This document shows positions 1-7,060 of a DNA stretch of 64,000 nucleotides, one piece after another (the stretch's first letter is position 1; the number at the start of each line of letters is the position of its first letter). The notes beneath the pieces were generated by a model. It did not search any database. It was given only the letters and a program-made list of their open reading frames with translations, and was not told where the DNA came from. Source of the stretch: Propionibacteriaceae bacterium UBA6238 (GTDB lineage Bacteria > Actinomycetota > Actinomycetes > Propionibacteriales > Propionibacteriaceae); assembly GCA_002441465.1 (NCBI GenBank), contig DJWE01000011.1:1-64000 (forward strand), in the 5' to 3' direction. The translations under genes and the position numbers were made by a program.

Positions 1-54
1 ACACCAAACCACCCCATATCAAGGGAGTGAGTACACCGGAACGAGGAGCCCGCG
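1..54. other. Left-edge intergenic with RBS
   Basis: No gene is seen here. A GAGGAG Shine-Dalgarno at 43-48 sits six bases before the ATG at 55 and fixes that start. The upstream gene of this operon lies outside the window. Confidence 0.6.
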
Positions 55-369
55 ATGGTCAGACAGGGATTCAAGCAGGACGCACGCCGCCGCGTCACCG
101 AGGCGCTGTCCGTGCAACGCAAGGAACGCCTCGAGCAGGAACGCCGCCTCGCCGACCGCGCCGTCGACATCCTGACCGCGATCGCCGAACGCGACCAAGC
201 CGTCCAGACAGCCGAACAGCAGGCGGCGGACGCCGTCCGTGCACTGCTCGCCGAGCACCTCAGCATCGCCGAGATCGCCGACCTCTGCGGCGGCCAGCTC
301 GACATCAAGGAACTCACCAGGCTGTCACGGATCCCGCCCGTGCCGGCGGCTGCCTCCGGGGTGAAGTGA
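55..369 (+). CDS. Small charged helical protein of a conjugative element
   Basis: A 104-aa protein of unknown function. Residues 10-65 are rich in Arg, Glu, Gln and Ala with heptad-like spacing, suggesting a helical or coiled-coil segment. Residues about 66-90 (SIAEIADLCGG) resemble a short helix-turn-helix. The start is supported by GAGGAG at 43-48. The stop overlaps the GTG start of the next gene (GTGA at 366-369), so the two are translationally coupled. Small genes of this kind are common in actinobacterial integrative elements, so I read it as the tail of a transfer or regulatory operon that begins left of the window. No specific function can be assigned. Confidence 0.75.
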   Translation: MVRQGFKQDARRRVTEALSVQRKERLEQERRLADRAVDILTAIAERDQAVQTAEQQAADAVRALLAEHLSIAEIADLCGGQLDIKELTRLSRIPPVPAAASGVK

Positions 370-1286
370 TAAGCAGCTGGCGCAGCACGTGGGCCGCAGC
401 GCAGCTCACCGCCGTGATCTTCAGCAGCCTGGTCTGGATCGTCGTGTTCGGGCTCTCGGTCCCGGCGCTGGCTGTGACGGAGGTCATCGGTGTCACGCTC
501 GTGATCGGGCGCAACACCAGGCCGATGCTGTGGTGGCGCTTCGGAGCCCGTCCGGCGAACGACTTCCAGCGAGACACGATCCTCACCGCGATCGTCCCTA
601 TCGCCTCGCTGCGCGGACGCCACCAGCCGTCGGTCTGGATCGGCAGCCGGATCATCGGCGCCGATGTCGTCATGCCCTCGAGCAGCATCCTGGTCGTCAG
701 CCCGAAGTTCGTGGGGCAGGTCGCCAACGGCCAGATGACGGACCGGCGGGCCAGCGCGATCATCAGCCAGACACTTGGCGCTGTCGAGGTCGTCGATTCC
801 GCGCTGGTCAACGTGCTCGAGGTCTACTGCCTGCCGTGGCGGATCGTGCAGATCCTCATCGGCGCGTCCAGCCAGTTCGCCGCCCACCATCCGACTTTCA
901 AGTTCTCCTGGAAGATCCGCTGGCTCGTCTTCGGAGTCGCGATCGTCGACAGCTACCTCAACGCTAGGTGGCCGGCGTTCTTCGGAGTGACCATGATCGC
1001 GGTGCTGTCCTGGACCACCGGTCACTTCCAGGAGCGATGGGGTCGCAAGCGCCAGGACCTGGGCGACCAACGCGCGATCTCCGAAGGTCTCGGCCCCGAC
1101 CTCGCCGACCTCATCCAGCGCGGCGACCGCTCCCTCGCCACCAGCGAACGAGCCGACCGACTCCGCCGTAGTTCTCCCGACGGCACGATCGGAGCCGACG
1201 GCCGGACGGCCGGCGCCGCGCAGCCGTCCGACGTGCCGATCGACCCTCTCGAGCGTCGGAGCTGCCCTGGGAGGTGGAGTTCATGA
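366..1286 (+). CDS. Integral membrane protein of a conjugative element
   Basis: A 306-aa protein. The GTG start at 366 overlaps the preceding stop (GTGA). The frame stays open upstream, but those codons lie over the previous gene and are not needed. Hydrophobic segments occur at about residues 8-32 and 33-48 and again at about 190-235; the region between them is soluble, and the C-terminal 70 residues are polar and charged. No catalytic motif is recognisable. It ends in an ATGA overlap with the following gene. By position it probably belongs to the transfer module of the element whose integrase lies at 22576-23898. I do not recognise the family. Confidence 0.75.
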   Translation: MISSWRSTWAAAQLTAVIFSSLVWIVVFGLSVPALAVTEVIGVTLVIGRNTRPMLWWRFGARPANDFQRDTILTAIVPIASLRGRHQPSVWIGSRIIGADVVMPSSSILVVSPKFVGQVANGQMTDRRASAIISQTLGAVEVVDSALVNVLEVYCLPWRIVQILIGASSQFAAHHPTFKFSWKIRWLVFGVAIVDSYLNARWPAFFGVTMIAVLSWTTGHFQERWGRKRQDLGDQRAISEGLGPDLADLIQRGDRSLATSERADRLRRSSPDGTIGADGRTAGAAQPSDVPIDPLERRSCPGRWSS

Positions 1287-1666
1287 CCGAGGTCCACGTT
1301 GCACTCCGGCGCTGGGCCGAGGGTCTGTATCCCCTCGAGGCTGGCGTCGAACTCCTCATCCGCGGCTGCAACGGACGGTTCGCGAACTCGGGCCAGCCCT
1401 GGGTCCAGCAAGGCGACGACCCCGGCCGGTGGTGGATCGACGTCGAGCAAATGAACGAGGACAACTACGGCGGTCTATCCGGCGGCGGAACCCGCCTGCT
1501 CCGCATCGCAGCATCGCTCCTCGACGGGCCACCCGTGGACCTCAGCCGCAACATCGTTGGCCTCGATCGCGAACACATACGGCTCGTCCTCGCCGCCATC
1601 GCGCACGCGAGCGGCAGCCACGAACACCGCGGGTGGCCGGCGGAGTCCGTGGGTCTGCGGCCGTGA
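1283..1666 (+). CDS. Conserved hypothetical protein
   Basis: A 127-aa soluble protein, the last gene of the three-gene overlapping operon. The ATG at 1283 overlaps the previous stop (ATGA) and follows the purine-rich GGGAGGTGGAG; an in-frame GTG at 1274 is a weaker alternative. It has several Trp and Gly residues and a GGLSGGGTRLL segment, but no motif I recognise. Its position beside a membrane protein suggests an accessory role in an integrative element. It is acidic, with no signal peptide or membrane segment. Function unknown. Confidence 0.7.
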   Translation: MTEVHVALRRWAEGLYPLEAGVELLIRGCNGRFANSGQPWVQQGDDPGRWWIDVEQMNEDNYGGLSGGGTRLLRIAASLLDGPPVDLSRNIVGLDREHIRLVLAAIAHASGSHEHRGWPAESVGLRP

Positions 1667-1684
1667 ACCTCGACGACTGACTAA

Positions 1685-1694
1685 CATACGTATG
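1685..1694. promoter_or_regulatory. Palindrome CATACGTATG upstream of the TIR operon
   Basis: A perfect 10-bp palindrome in the short A/T-richer gap between the element backbone gene ending at 1666 and the TIR gene. It could be an operator or part of a promoter for the 1760-7007 operon. A palindrome of this length can occur by chance. Confidence 0.3.
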
Positions 1695-1759
1695 CAAGTG
1701 CTCCGCCTGTCGCCGAGCGTTCGTGTTTGGCGCCGCTTGGCTCGCGGTTGCGCGTGACT

Positions 1760-2248
1760 ATGGAGTTCTTGGTTGGAGGACTTGACTTGAGTGAGTGGGA
1801 CTTCTTCGTTTCCTACACCTCTGACGATCTCGACTGGGCCACCTGGATTGCCTGGCAGCTGGAGTCCGCCGGATACACGGTACTGATTCAGGACTGGGAC
1901 TTCGTCGGCGGCAGCAACTGGATCAATCAGATGCAGAGAGCTGTCACCGGCGCGGCACACACAATCGCTGTACTGTCGACGAAGTACCTGAGTGCGTCCA
2001 AGTTCGGCGCGGCGGAGTGGCAGGCGGTTTGGGCCCAGGATCCGCTCGGTGAAAGCCGGCGCCTCATTCCAATCGTGGTAGAGCTGAAGTGCCCGAGGCC
2101 TGGCCTACTTCAGGGGGTCGTCGGAGTGGACCTCAGCGGACTCGACGAGGCAGCGGCTGAGTCGCGGCTGCTGCAGGCGGCTAAGAGCGCGGTCGTGGGC
2201 CGCGTCAAACCAGTGGCGAAGCCAGTGTTCCCAGGTTCGCTCGCATAG
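1760..2248 (+). CDS. Stand-alone TIR-domain protein (predicted NADase)
   Basis: A 162-aa protein that is essentially one TIR domain. It has the first-strand motif DFFVSYTSDD (residues 14-23), then WATWIAWQLESAGY, the BB-loop-like DWDFVGGSNW, and a helix with AAEW in which Glu86 is the expected catalytic glutamate of NAD-cleaving TIR enzymes. The family cleaves NAD+ or makes cyclic ADP-ribose-like signals; that activity here is inferred. Start: ATG at 1760, or TTG at 1787, which has GGAGGA at 1775-1780 six bases ahead and may be the true start. The sequence style matches TIR domains of actinobacterial TIR/NB-ARC-like proteins. First gene of the five-gene operon to 7007; its codon use is visibly less G/C-rich than the transfer genes. 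Confidence 0.88.
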   Translation: MEFLVGGLDLSEWDFFVSYTSDDLDWATWIAWQLESAGYTVLIQDWDFVGGSNWINQMQRAVTGAAHTIAVLSTKYLSASKFGAAEWQAVWAQDPLGESRRLIPIVVELKCPRPGLLQGVVGVDLSGLDEAAAESRLLQAAKSAVVGRVKPVAKPVFPGSLA

Positions 2249-2270
2249 CAGGTGGAGCTGTTAACCCTTC

Positions 2271-4658
2271 ATGAAGATCCTCGTCGAGAACGACAAGTCC
2301 GATGCCGATTGGGCGAGCTGGGTCACCTGGATTCTTCGCGAGGAAGGGTATGAGGTGACCAGTCTGGACGAGGAGCTCGTGCCGGGCGTCTCCGAGCCGG
2401 CCCTCCGCGATCGTGCGTTGCGCGCGACCAGCTGTGTGTTGACACTCATCTCAAGCCCAAACTGGGATCCTGGCTCACGACCAATCCTTGGATCCGCGGT
2501 TGCGATAGCCGACCAGCGCATGGGGACCGAAGCCATCCCATACCTGATTCCGCTTCGGTATCGGGCCGTCCGCATGCCGCCGGTGCTCAACGGCCGGCGA
2601 CCAATCGACCTGACTGGCTTGGCTGAGGAGCAAGCTAGCCTCACGCTCAGAGCCGCGATGTCGCGGATCGCTCAGGCTCATACTCGAACCACTAGTCTGC
2701 CCACGCCCGAGGTTCGGCCACCATTTCCTCGCACGAATGGCCGTGGGCGGAGCAACCCAAGACGAAGCTTGCTCCCAGTTCCTTCGGGAGAGACACCGGA
2801 CGTCCTGCCGGAGTTGGTTGCAGCCACGATCGGCAACGGGCAACTCACAGTCCACCTCGTGTCAGGTCCTGGGGATGCAGGCAAGTCAACGATCCTTCGC
2901 GAGCTCATGCGGAGCGCTCGACAGAGCGGCCTGGAGGCCGCAATGAAGGAAGCGAACGAGGAGTTCGGGCCCATGGATCCCGTGCCCGACGTGCTACTTG
3001 TAGATCACCTGGAGCGACTCAGTCCCGCCAGCCCATTGTCGCGAGCGCATCATCTCCTTGCTGAGGACGTTCCGTCGATGGTGCATCGAGGCGTCACAAC
3101 GATTGTGCTGGCGGTCGATGCAGATTGGGCCGAGTCCTTCGAGCGCGCCTGGCATACGTCCATCCAGACGATCCTTCGCTCCGGCCTGCCTGACGCTGAC
3201 ATGGCTGTTTGGCCGCTGAGGGCCTACACAGAGTCGGAGCTAGGTGCGGTCTGCAGCGCCGAAGGTCTCGACGAGGTCGACTTCGATCGAATCGAACTGC
3301 GTCTTCCCGGCATCTTGGCGCTGGCGCGTGCCCATGGACTGAACAACGAACCGGTTTCGACGCATGCCCTTCGCGCTCAGGCTGCGCAGAGGTGGATCAG
3401 CCGCGAGTCAGCCATCGAGACAGACGCTCGACGATGCTTGTGGAAATCTGCAGGTGAGGCGTGGATGGCGTCAGGGGAATGGTCCTTGAGTGCGTCCACC
3501 GTCACGACGGGGGTGCCTGACGCATATTCTTCTAGCAGCGTTCCCACCTCGCCCTTTGTCCGTCGAGGAGGAAGATTGGTGTTTCAGAGTCCCGCGTGGG
3601 CAGACGTGGCTGTCGCCGAGGCGCTTCTCGATGCGATTGAGGCGCGAGACCTGCCGAACTGCGCTGTCCCCATCTCATCTCGTGCGCTTGATGCCGCGCG
3701 GTCGTTGCGGTCGGGCACTACACTCCAGGGGCTGCTGGACGACCTATTCTCGGATGCAGCCAAGCCGTCCTTCGGCGCTCACGGCTACCTCGCTCCTGCG
3801 CTTGGCACACTGTGGGCCTTGGTATCGCCGAGCCTGAACGTCTCTCAGTGCGATCTCAGTGGTCCGCCGAATCGTGAACTCGACACACCTCCTGAGTCGA
3901 CGGTGAATACGGTTCAGATAGCCCTTGTCGAACTGCTCCGTGCCAACGTCCTCGCCCTGGCGCAGGAGTTGGCTACGGTGCACCCCGAAGCACCGTCCGC
4001 CTGGCGCGGCGGCAACCGCCACTGGACCGTTGCTCGTGGTTGGGCGAGAACCCTTCGGGTCCTAGACACTATCCGAGACGCACTCGGTGACGAGGCGCTC
4101 ACACTCTCGAAGTGGAGGTACGAGGCAATTCTCGACGTTGCCGTGACCGATGCGACGACAGCCTTCCTTCGCGATGCGAGCGATGTGGGAGATGCGCTCT
4201 CCGGTAGGCGCTCGCCCGTATCCCAGCTGCTGGCCGACGTCTGGGATGGCGTCAACGACGGGCTCTGGGATCAGCTCGTTGGTGCCGAGCTCTCCGTCGC
4301 ATCCGCGTTCACGGTTCCAGACGGATGGGGGAAGTTGGAGGCACATCGATGCAGTCTGCAGAGGGCGCGGCTTGGCGCCAATGACGCTGCCGAATGGCGA
4401 TTCGCCGGCTGCGATCTTCTGCTCTGTGACCTGCGTAGCTGTGCGAACCTGTCTCGCCGTTCTTTCGCGGAGAACACGAACTGGTGGGCTGCAATGCTCG
4501 AACCTGCGGTTCGGTATGACCTCTCGCGGGACTGCGCGGACCCCGATTTCGCGAACTGGTGTAAGGACCCACCATGGGTCAACCCGTACTGGGACGGAGG
4601 CTGGCCCAGACCATTCGACGGCCTCTTGGAGGACCGAACAGAGGTGGCTCGAGGGTGA
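2271..4658 (+). CDS. Degenerate TIR domain + P-loop NTPase (STAND-like), putative sensor
   Basis: A 795-aa protein. Residues 1-135 form a second TIR-like domain: DADWASWVTWILREEGYEV aligns with the neighbouring TIR protein, but the position of its catalytic Glu is occupied by a GSAVAIA stretch, so it is probably inactive and serves for TIR-TIR contact. A P-loop, GPGDAGKST, lies at 199-207 and a Walker B-like VLLVDHLERL at 241-250, giving a STAND-type NTPase. The C-terminal 400 residues are helical with no clear repeat; near the end is a Cys-rich CDLLLCDLRSCANL stretch. It lies 22 bp after the TIR gene and ends in a GTGA overlap with the radical SAM gene. The inferred role is invasion sensor controlling the TIR enzyme. 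Confidence 0.8.
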   Translation: MKILVENDKSDADWASWVTWILREEGYEVTSLDEELVPGVSEPALRDRALRATSCVLTLISSPNWDPGSRPILGSAVAIADQRMGTEAIPYLIPLRYRAVRMPPVLNGRRPIDLTGLAEEQASLTLRAAMSRIAQAHTRTTSLPTPEVRPPFPRTNGRGRSNPRRSLLPVPSGETPDVLPELVAATIGNGQLTVHLVSGPGDAGKSTILRELMRSARQSGLEAAMKEANEEFGPMDPVPDVLLVDHLERLSPASPLSRAHHLLAEDVPSMVHRGVTTIVLAVDADWAESFERAWHTSIQTILRSGLPDADMAVWPLRAYTESELGAVCSAEGLDEVDFDRIELRLPGILALARAHGLNNEPVSTHALRAQAAQRWISRESAIETDARRCLWKSAGEAWMASGEWSLSASTVTTGVPDAYSSSSVPTSPFVRRGGRLVFQSPAWADVAVAEALLDAIEARDLPNCAVPISSRALDAARSLRSGTTLQGLLDDLFSDAAKPSFGAHGYLAPALGTLWALVSPSLNVSQCDLSGPPNRELDTPPESTVNTVQIALVELLRANVLALAQELATVHPEAPSAWRGGNRHWTVARGWARTLRVLDTIRDALGDEALTLSKWRYEAILDVAVTDATTAFLRDASDVGDALSGRRSPVSQLLADVWDGVNDGLWDQLVGAELSVASAFTVPDGWGKLEAHRCSLQRARLGANDAAEWRFAGCDLLLCDLRSCANLSRRSFAENTNWWAAMLEPAVRYDLSRDCADPDFANWCKDPPWVNPYWDGGWPRPFDGLLEDRTEVARG

Positions 4659-5563
4659 GACTGGCCAATGACCGACTGCGTGTAATCACCACTTCAGCCT
4701 GCAACCTGGACTGCTTCTACTGTCACAACGAAGGCCAGTTGAAGGGATCAGCCTTCATGCCCTGGGGACTCTTCGACGCCGTAATGACGGCCGCCGGCGA
4801 GGCTGAGCGGGTTGATGAGGTCACCTTCAGCGGCGGTGAGCCGCTCATGCATCCGCAGATTGTCAGCATGGTCGATCGCGCCAAAGCTTTGGCCCCTCGA
4901 CGGACTCTGGTTACGAACGGAACGCTGCTGACGGAGAACCTGGCAGCACACCTGTATGCGGCAGGGCTCTCGCGCATCCGCCTGGGCGTGGACTCCCTTC
5001 GGCCGCTCAAGCCCCGTCCATCCAAGGGCTTCTTGTCGTCGCCACTAGCGGTGGATGCAGTCATAGAAATGCTCGCGCGTATTGGATTGGAGGTAGATCT
5101 CAATGTGGTAATCACTCGATTCAACGCGCGCGAACTGGGTGACATCGCCTCGCTGGCTATTGACAAGAACCTCAACGTCAAGTTCTTCGAACACGTGGAC
5201 GTGACCCGGTTCGGGCACGACGGCAGCCTGGGGATCTACGGAGCGAGGCCTCAAGTTCCGTTCGATCAAGTCTTCGACGCGCTTGCACGCCAGGTCGGTC
5301 TGGAGGAGCTAGCCCCTTCTGCTGACTTTGGTGACGCCAATCTCTCGGGACGAGTTCGCTCCACAGAGATCCGATATTGCCGATACCTGTGCCCCTTCAG
5401 GCAGTGCTGGAGGACTGGTACTCGCGTGGACGCAGAGGGCTATGTCTACACGTGCATGTCGGGTCGAGGTGCAGTGCAGATCCAGGCTCCCTGGAACGCC
5501 TCGTCGGTAATGGCTGCGCTCTCACGTGCCTCGGACGCGGCCGGGTGCCCGATACCAACGTGA
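4655..5563 (+). CDS. MoaA-like radical SAM enzyme
   Basis: A 302-aa protein starting at GTG 4655, which overlaps the previous stop. The radical SAM cluster motif CNLDCFYC gives C16, C20 and C23, followed by the SAM-binding FSGGEPL and VTNGT. A second cysteine set near the C-terminus (C242, C246, C251, C267: C-x3-C-x4-C-x14-C) resembles the auxiliary cluster of MoaA, which binds the GTP substrate. NVVITRFN also recalls MoaA and viperin. No molybdopterin genes are nearby, and the next two genes are a nucleotide kinase and a NUDIX protein, so a nucleotide substrate is likely. It is not a clear viperin: viperin lacks such an auxiliary motif. Substrate and product are unknown. Confidence 0.85.
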   Translation: MRLANDRLRVITTSACNLDCFYCHNEGQLKGSAFMPWGLFDAVMTAAGEAERVDEVTFSGGEPLMHPQIVSMVDRAKALAPRRTLVTNGTLLTENLAAHLYAAGLSRIRLGVDSLRPLKPRPSKGFLSSPLAVDAVIEMLARIGLEVDLNVVITRFNARELGDIASLAIDKNLNVKFFEHVDVTRFGHDGSLGIYGARPQVPFDQVFDALARQVGLEELAPSADFGDANLSGRVRSTEIRYCRYLCPFRQCWRTGTRVDAEGYVYTCMSGRGAVQIQAPWNASSVMAALSRASDAAGCPIPT

Positions 5564-6120
5564 TCATCGCAATCGAGGGTCTCGACGGCTCTGGCAAGAC
5601 ATCCGTGGGCGCTGCTCTGGCCGCGGAGTTGGGCGCCGAGTTCGTGTCTGGCACGCCAAGCAGCTGGCTCGGCGCAGACCTCAACACGTTGATGCGCGAC
5701 TACACGGCACCCGCTCGATATCTGCTCTACCTCGCGAGGGCCGTGTGGATCGGCCAGAGTTACACGGACTCCGAGTTGCCTGTAGTAGTCGATCGCTACC
5801 TCGCGAGTTGCCATGCGCTCCACGTGGGTGTGCCTCGGAAGTATCGCGACTCTCTTGCGGGACTGCCAGTGCCTCCTCCTAGCCTTGCGTTCTACTTGGA
5901 CGTGAGCGAACCCGAGCGGCTCCGCCGGCTCGCGATGCGCGGGCTTCCAGAGGATCCATTCGAGCGAGAGCTCCGCCAAGACGCCGAATTCAGAGCCTTG
6001 GTGCAGTGTCGGTTCATGGCCGGCGATGGGATGATCCACATACAGACTGACGGGCTTCCGGTCTGCGATGTCGCCTCCAGAGCGGCTGAGCGTGTCAGGT
6101 CAGCATTGGGGGTGGAGTGA
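5560..6120 (+). CDS. Thymidylate-kinase-like nucleotide kinase
   Basis: A 186-aa P-loop kinase. GTG at 5560 overlaps the radical SAM stop (GTGA); an in-frame GTG at 5545 is possible. The N-terminus IIAIEGLDGSGKTS is a thymidylate-kinase Walker A. A VVVDRYLAS motif matches the DR motif of dNMP kinases, and AFYLDVSEPERLRRLAMRG matches their core and LID arginines. It is shorter and more divergent than housekeeping Tmk (about 205-210 aa). It probably phosphorylates a nucleotide made or used by the preceding radical SAM enzyme, as in the association of nucleotide kinases with viperins. It ends in a GTGA overlap with the NUDIX gene. Confidence 0.82.
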   Translation: MIIAIEGLDGSGKTSVGAALAAELGAEFVSGTPSSWLGADLNTLMRDYTAPARYLLYLARAVWIGQSYTDSELPVVVDRYLASCHALHVGVPRKYRDSLAGLPVPPPSLAFYLDVSEPERLRRLAMRGLPEDPFERELRQDAEFRALVQCRFMAGDGMIHIQTDGLPVCDVASRAAERVRSALGVE

Positions 6121-7007
6121 GCCGACACTCGGACGGTCGCGACTACGGCGTGCAGTGCGTCGTCGTTCAACCATCGTCGCGCTCGGTGCTGCTCGGCCTG
6201 CGCGTGGACACGAGTGATTCCGGCAAGTGGGCGCTGCCAGGCGGGCACGTCGAGAGAGGCGAAGCACCGATAGACGCCGCGAAGCGAGAGCTTACTGAGG
6301 AGACCGGGCTGCAGTTGCTAGGCGCCGAGGTTCTGCCCGCATTCGTTACGTGGGATACGCCGGTACCGTATGTCCATTTTCCGGTTGTGGTGACCGAGGT
6401 AGGGGGAGAACCCACAGTCCAGGCCGACGAGAAGTTCGCGTCACTGAGGTATTTCTCACTCGATCGCCTGCCTACTCCGCTGCTGAGTTCCTCCGCTGCG
6501 ACCCTCACCGTTGCGAGGCAGCGGAGCGCGCGGGTCGCGATGCTGGCACAGGAGAATGCGTACCTGCAGATCGAGATGATCGCGCTCCACTCAGGCACTA
6601 GGCGCAATGCCGCGTGGACAATACGTGGCTACTTTGACGACGGGGAGGCCCAGAGAAATGAACTCGTCATCACTTGGGGCGCGCGGAGCAGGCTTCGACG
6701 ATCCTTGAGGGTCGAGCGGTTTGATGAGCGGGATGCCGCGCTCGGGCGCTTGCGCTCCCTTGTGCTGAAGCGCCTGAGCCACGGGTACGAAATTATCGGT
6801 GTCGAAGGCATCGGGCCACGAGCGCTTGAAGGGCTCTTGCCCGATACGAGGGTCACAGTTGTGAGTGCGGCGCTCCTCGATCGCCTGTGTGTCGATCCAA
6901 TGGCGCGGGCCGCCTATCTTAATGAAGACCCGCAGGGACTGCTGTCGGCGCTACGAGAGGCAGACACCTGGCCGGATGACACAGAGACGCTCGATCCACT
7001 CTTCTAA
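6117..7007 (+). CDS. NUDIX hydrolase fused to a WGR-like domain
   Basis: A 296-aa protein; GTG start at 6117 overlapping the kinase stop. Residues 8-130 are a NUDIX fold with a complete box from G43: G-x5-E49-x7-R57-E58-L59-x-E61-E62-T-G64-L65. Residues about 165-226 (VITWGARSRLRRSL, then a RFDERDAALGRL helix and KRLSHGYE) read like a WGR domain, a nucleic-acid-interacting module of PARP-type and bacterial conflict proteins. The last 70 residues are unassigned. NUDIX enzymes cleave nucleoside diphosphates linked to another group, so the enzyme may process or degrade a nucleotide signal made by the TIR or radical SAM/kinase proteins. The WGR call is my own pattern reading and is less certain than the NUDIX call. 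Confidence 0.82.
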   Translation: MSRHSDGRDYGVQCVVVQPSSRSVLLGLRVDTSDSGKWALPGGHVERGEAPIDAAKRELTEETGLQLLGAEVLPAFVTWDTPVPYVHFPVVVTEVGGEPTVQADEKFASLRYFSLDRLPTPLLSSSAATLTVARQRSARVAMLAQENAYLQIEMIALHSGTRRNAAWTIRGYFDDGEAQRNELVITWGARSRLRRSLRVERFDERDAALGRLRSLVLKRLSHGYEIIGVEGIGPRALEGLLPDTRVTVVSAALLDRLCVDPMARAAYLNEDPQGLLSALREADTWPDDTETLDPLF

Positions 7008-7060
7008 GCTAGTTCTGAATCGTGCTTCGCCGCATGTAACCTCGCGCGGAGGAAGATCTC

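Noticed and set aside
1760..4658. Thoeris or FxsA-type TIR cluster
   Set aside because: No SLOG/SIR2 (ThsA-like) gene and no small FxSxx precursor peptide were found near the TIR and radical SAM genes.
4655..5563. Prokaryotic viperin
   Set aside because: It shares the CxxxCxxC motif, NVVITRFN and a kinase neighbour, but the C-terminal MoaA-like cysteine set argues for a separate family.
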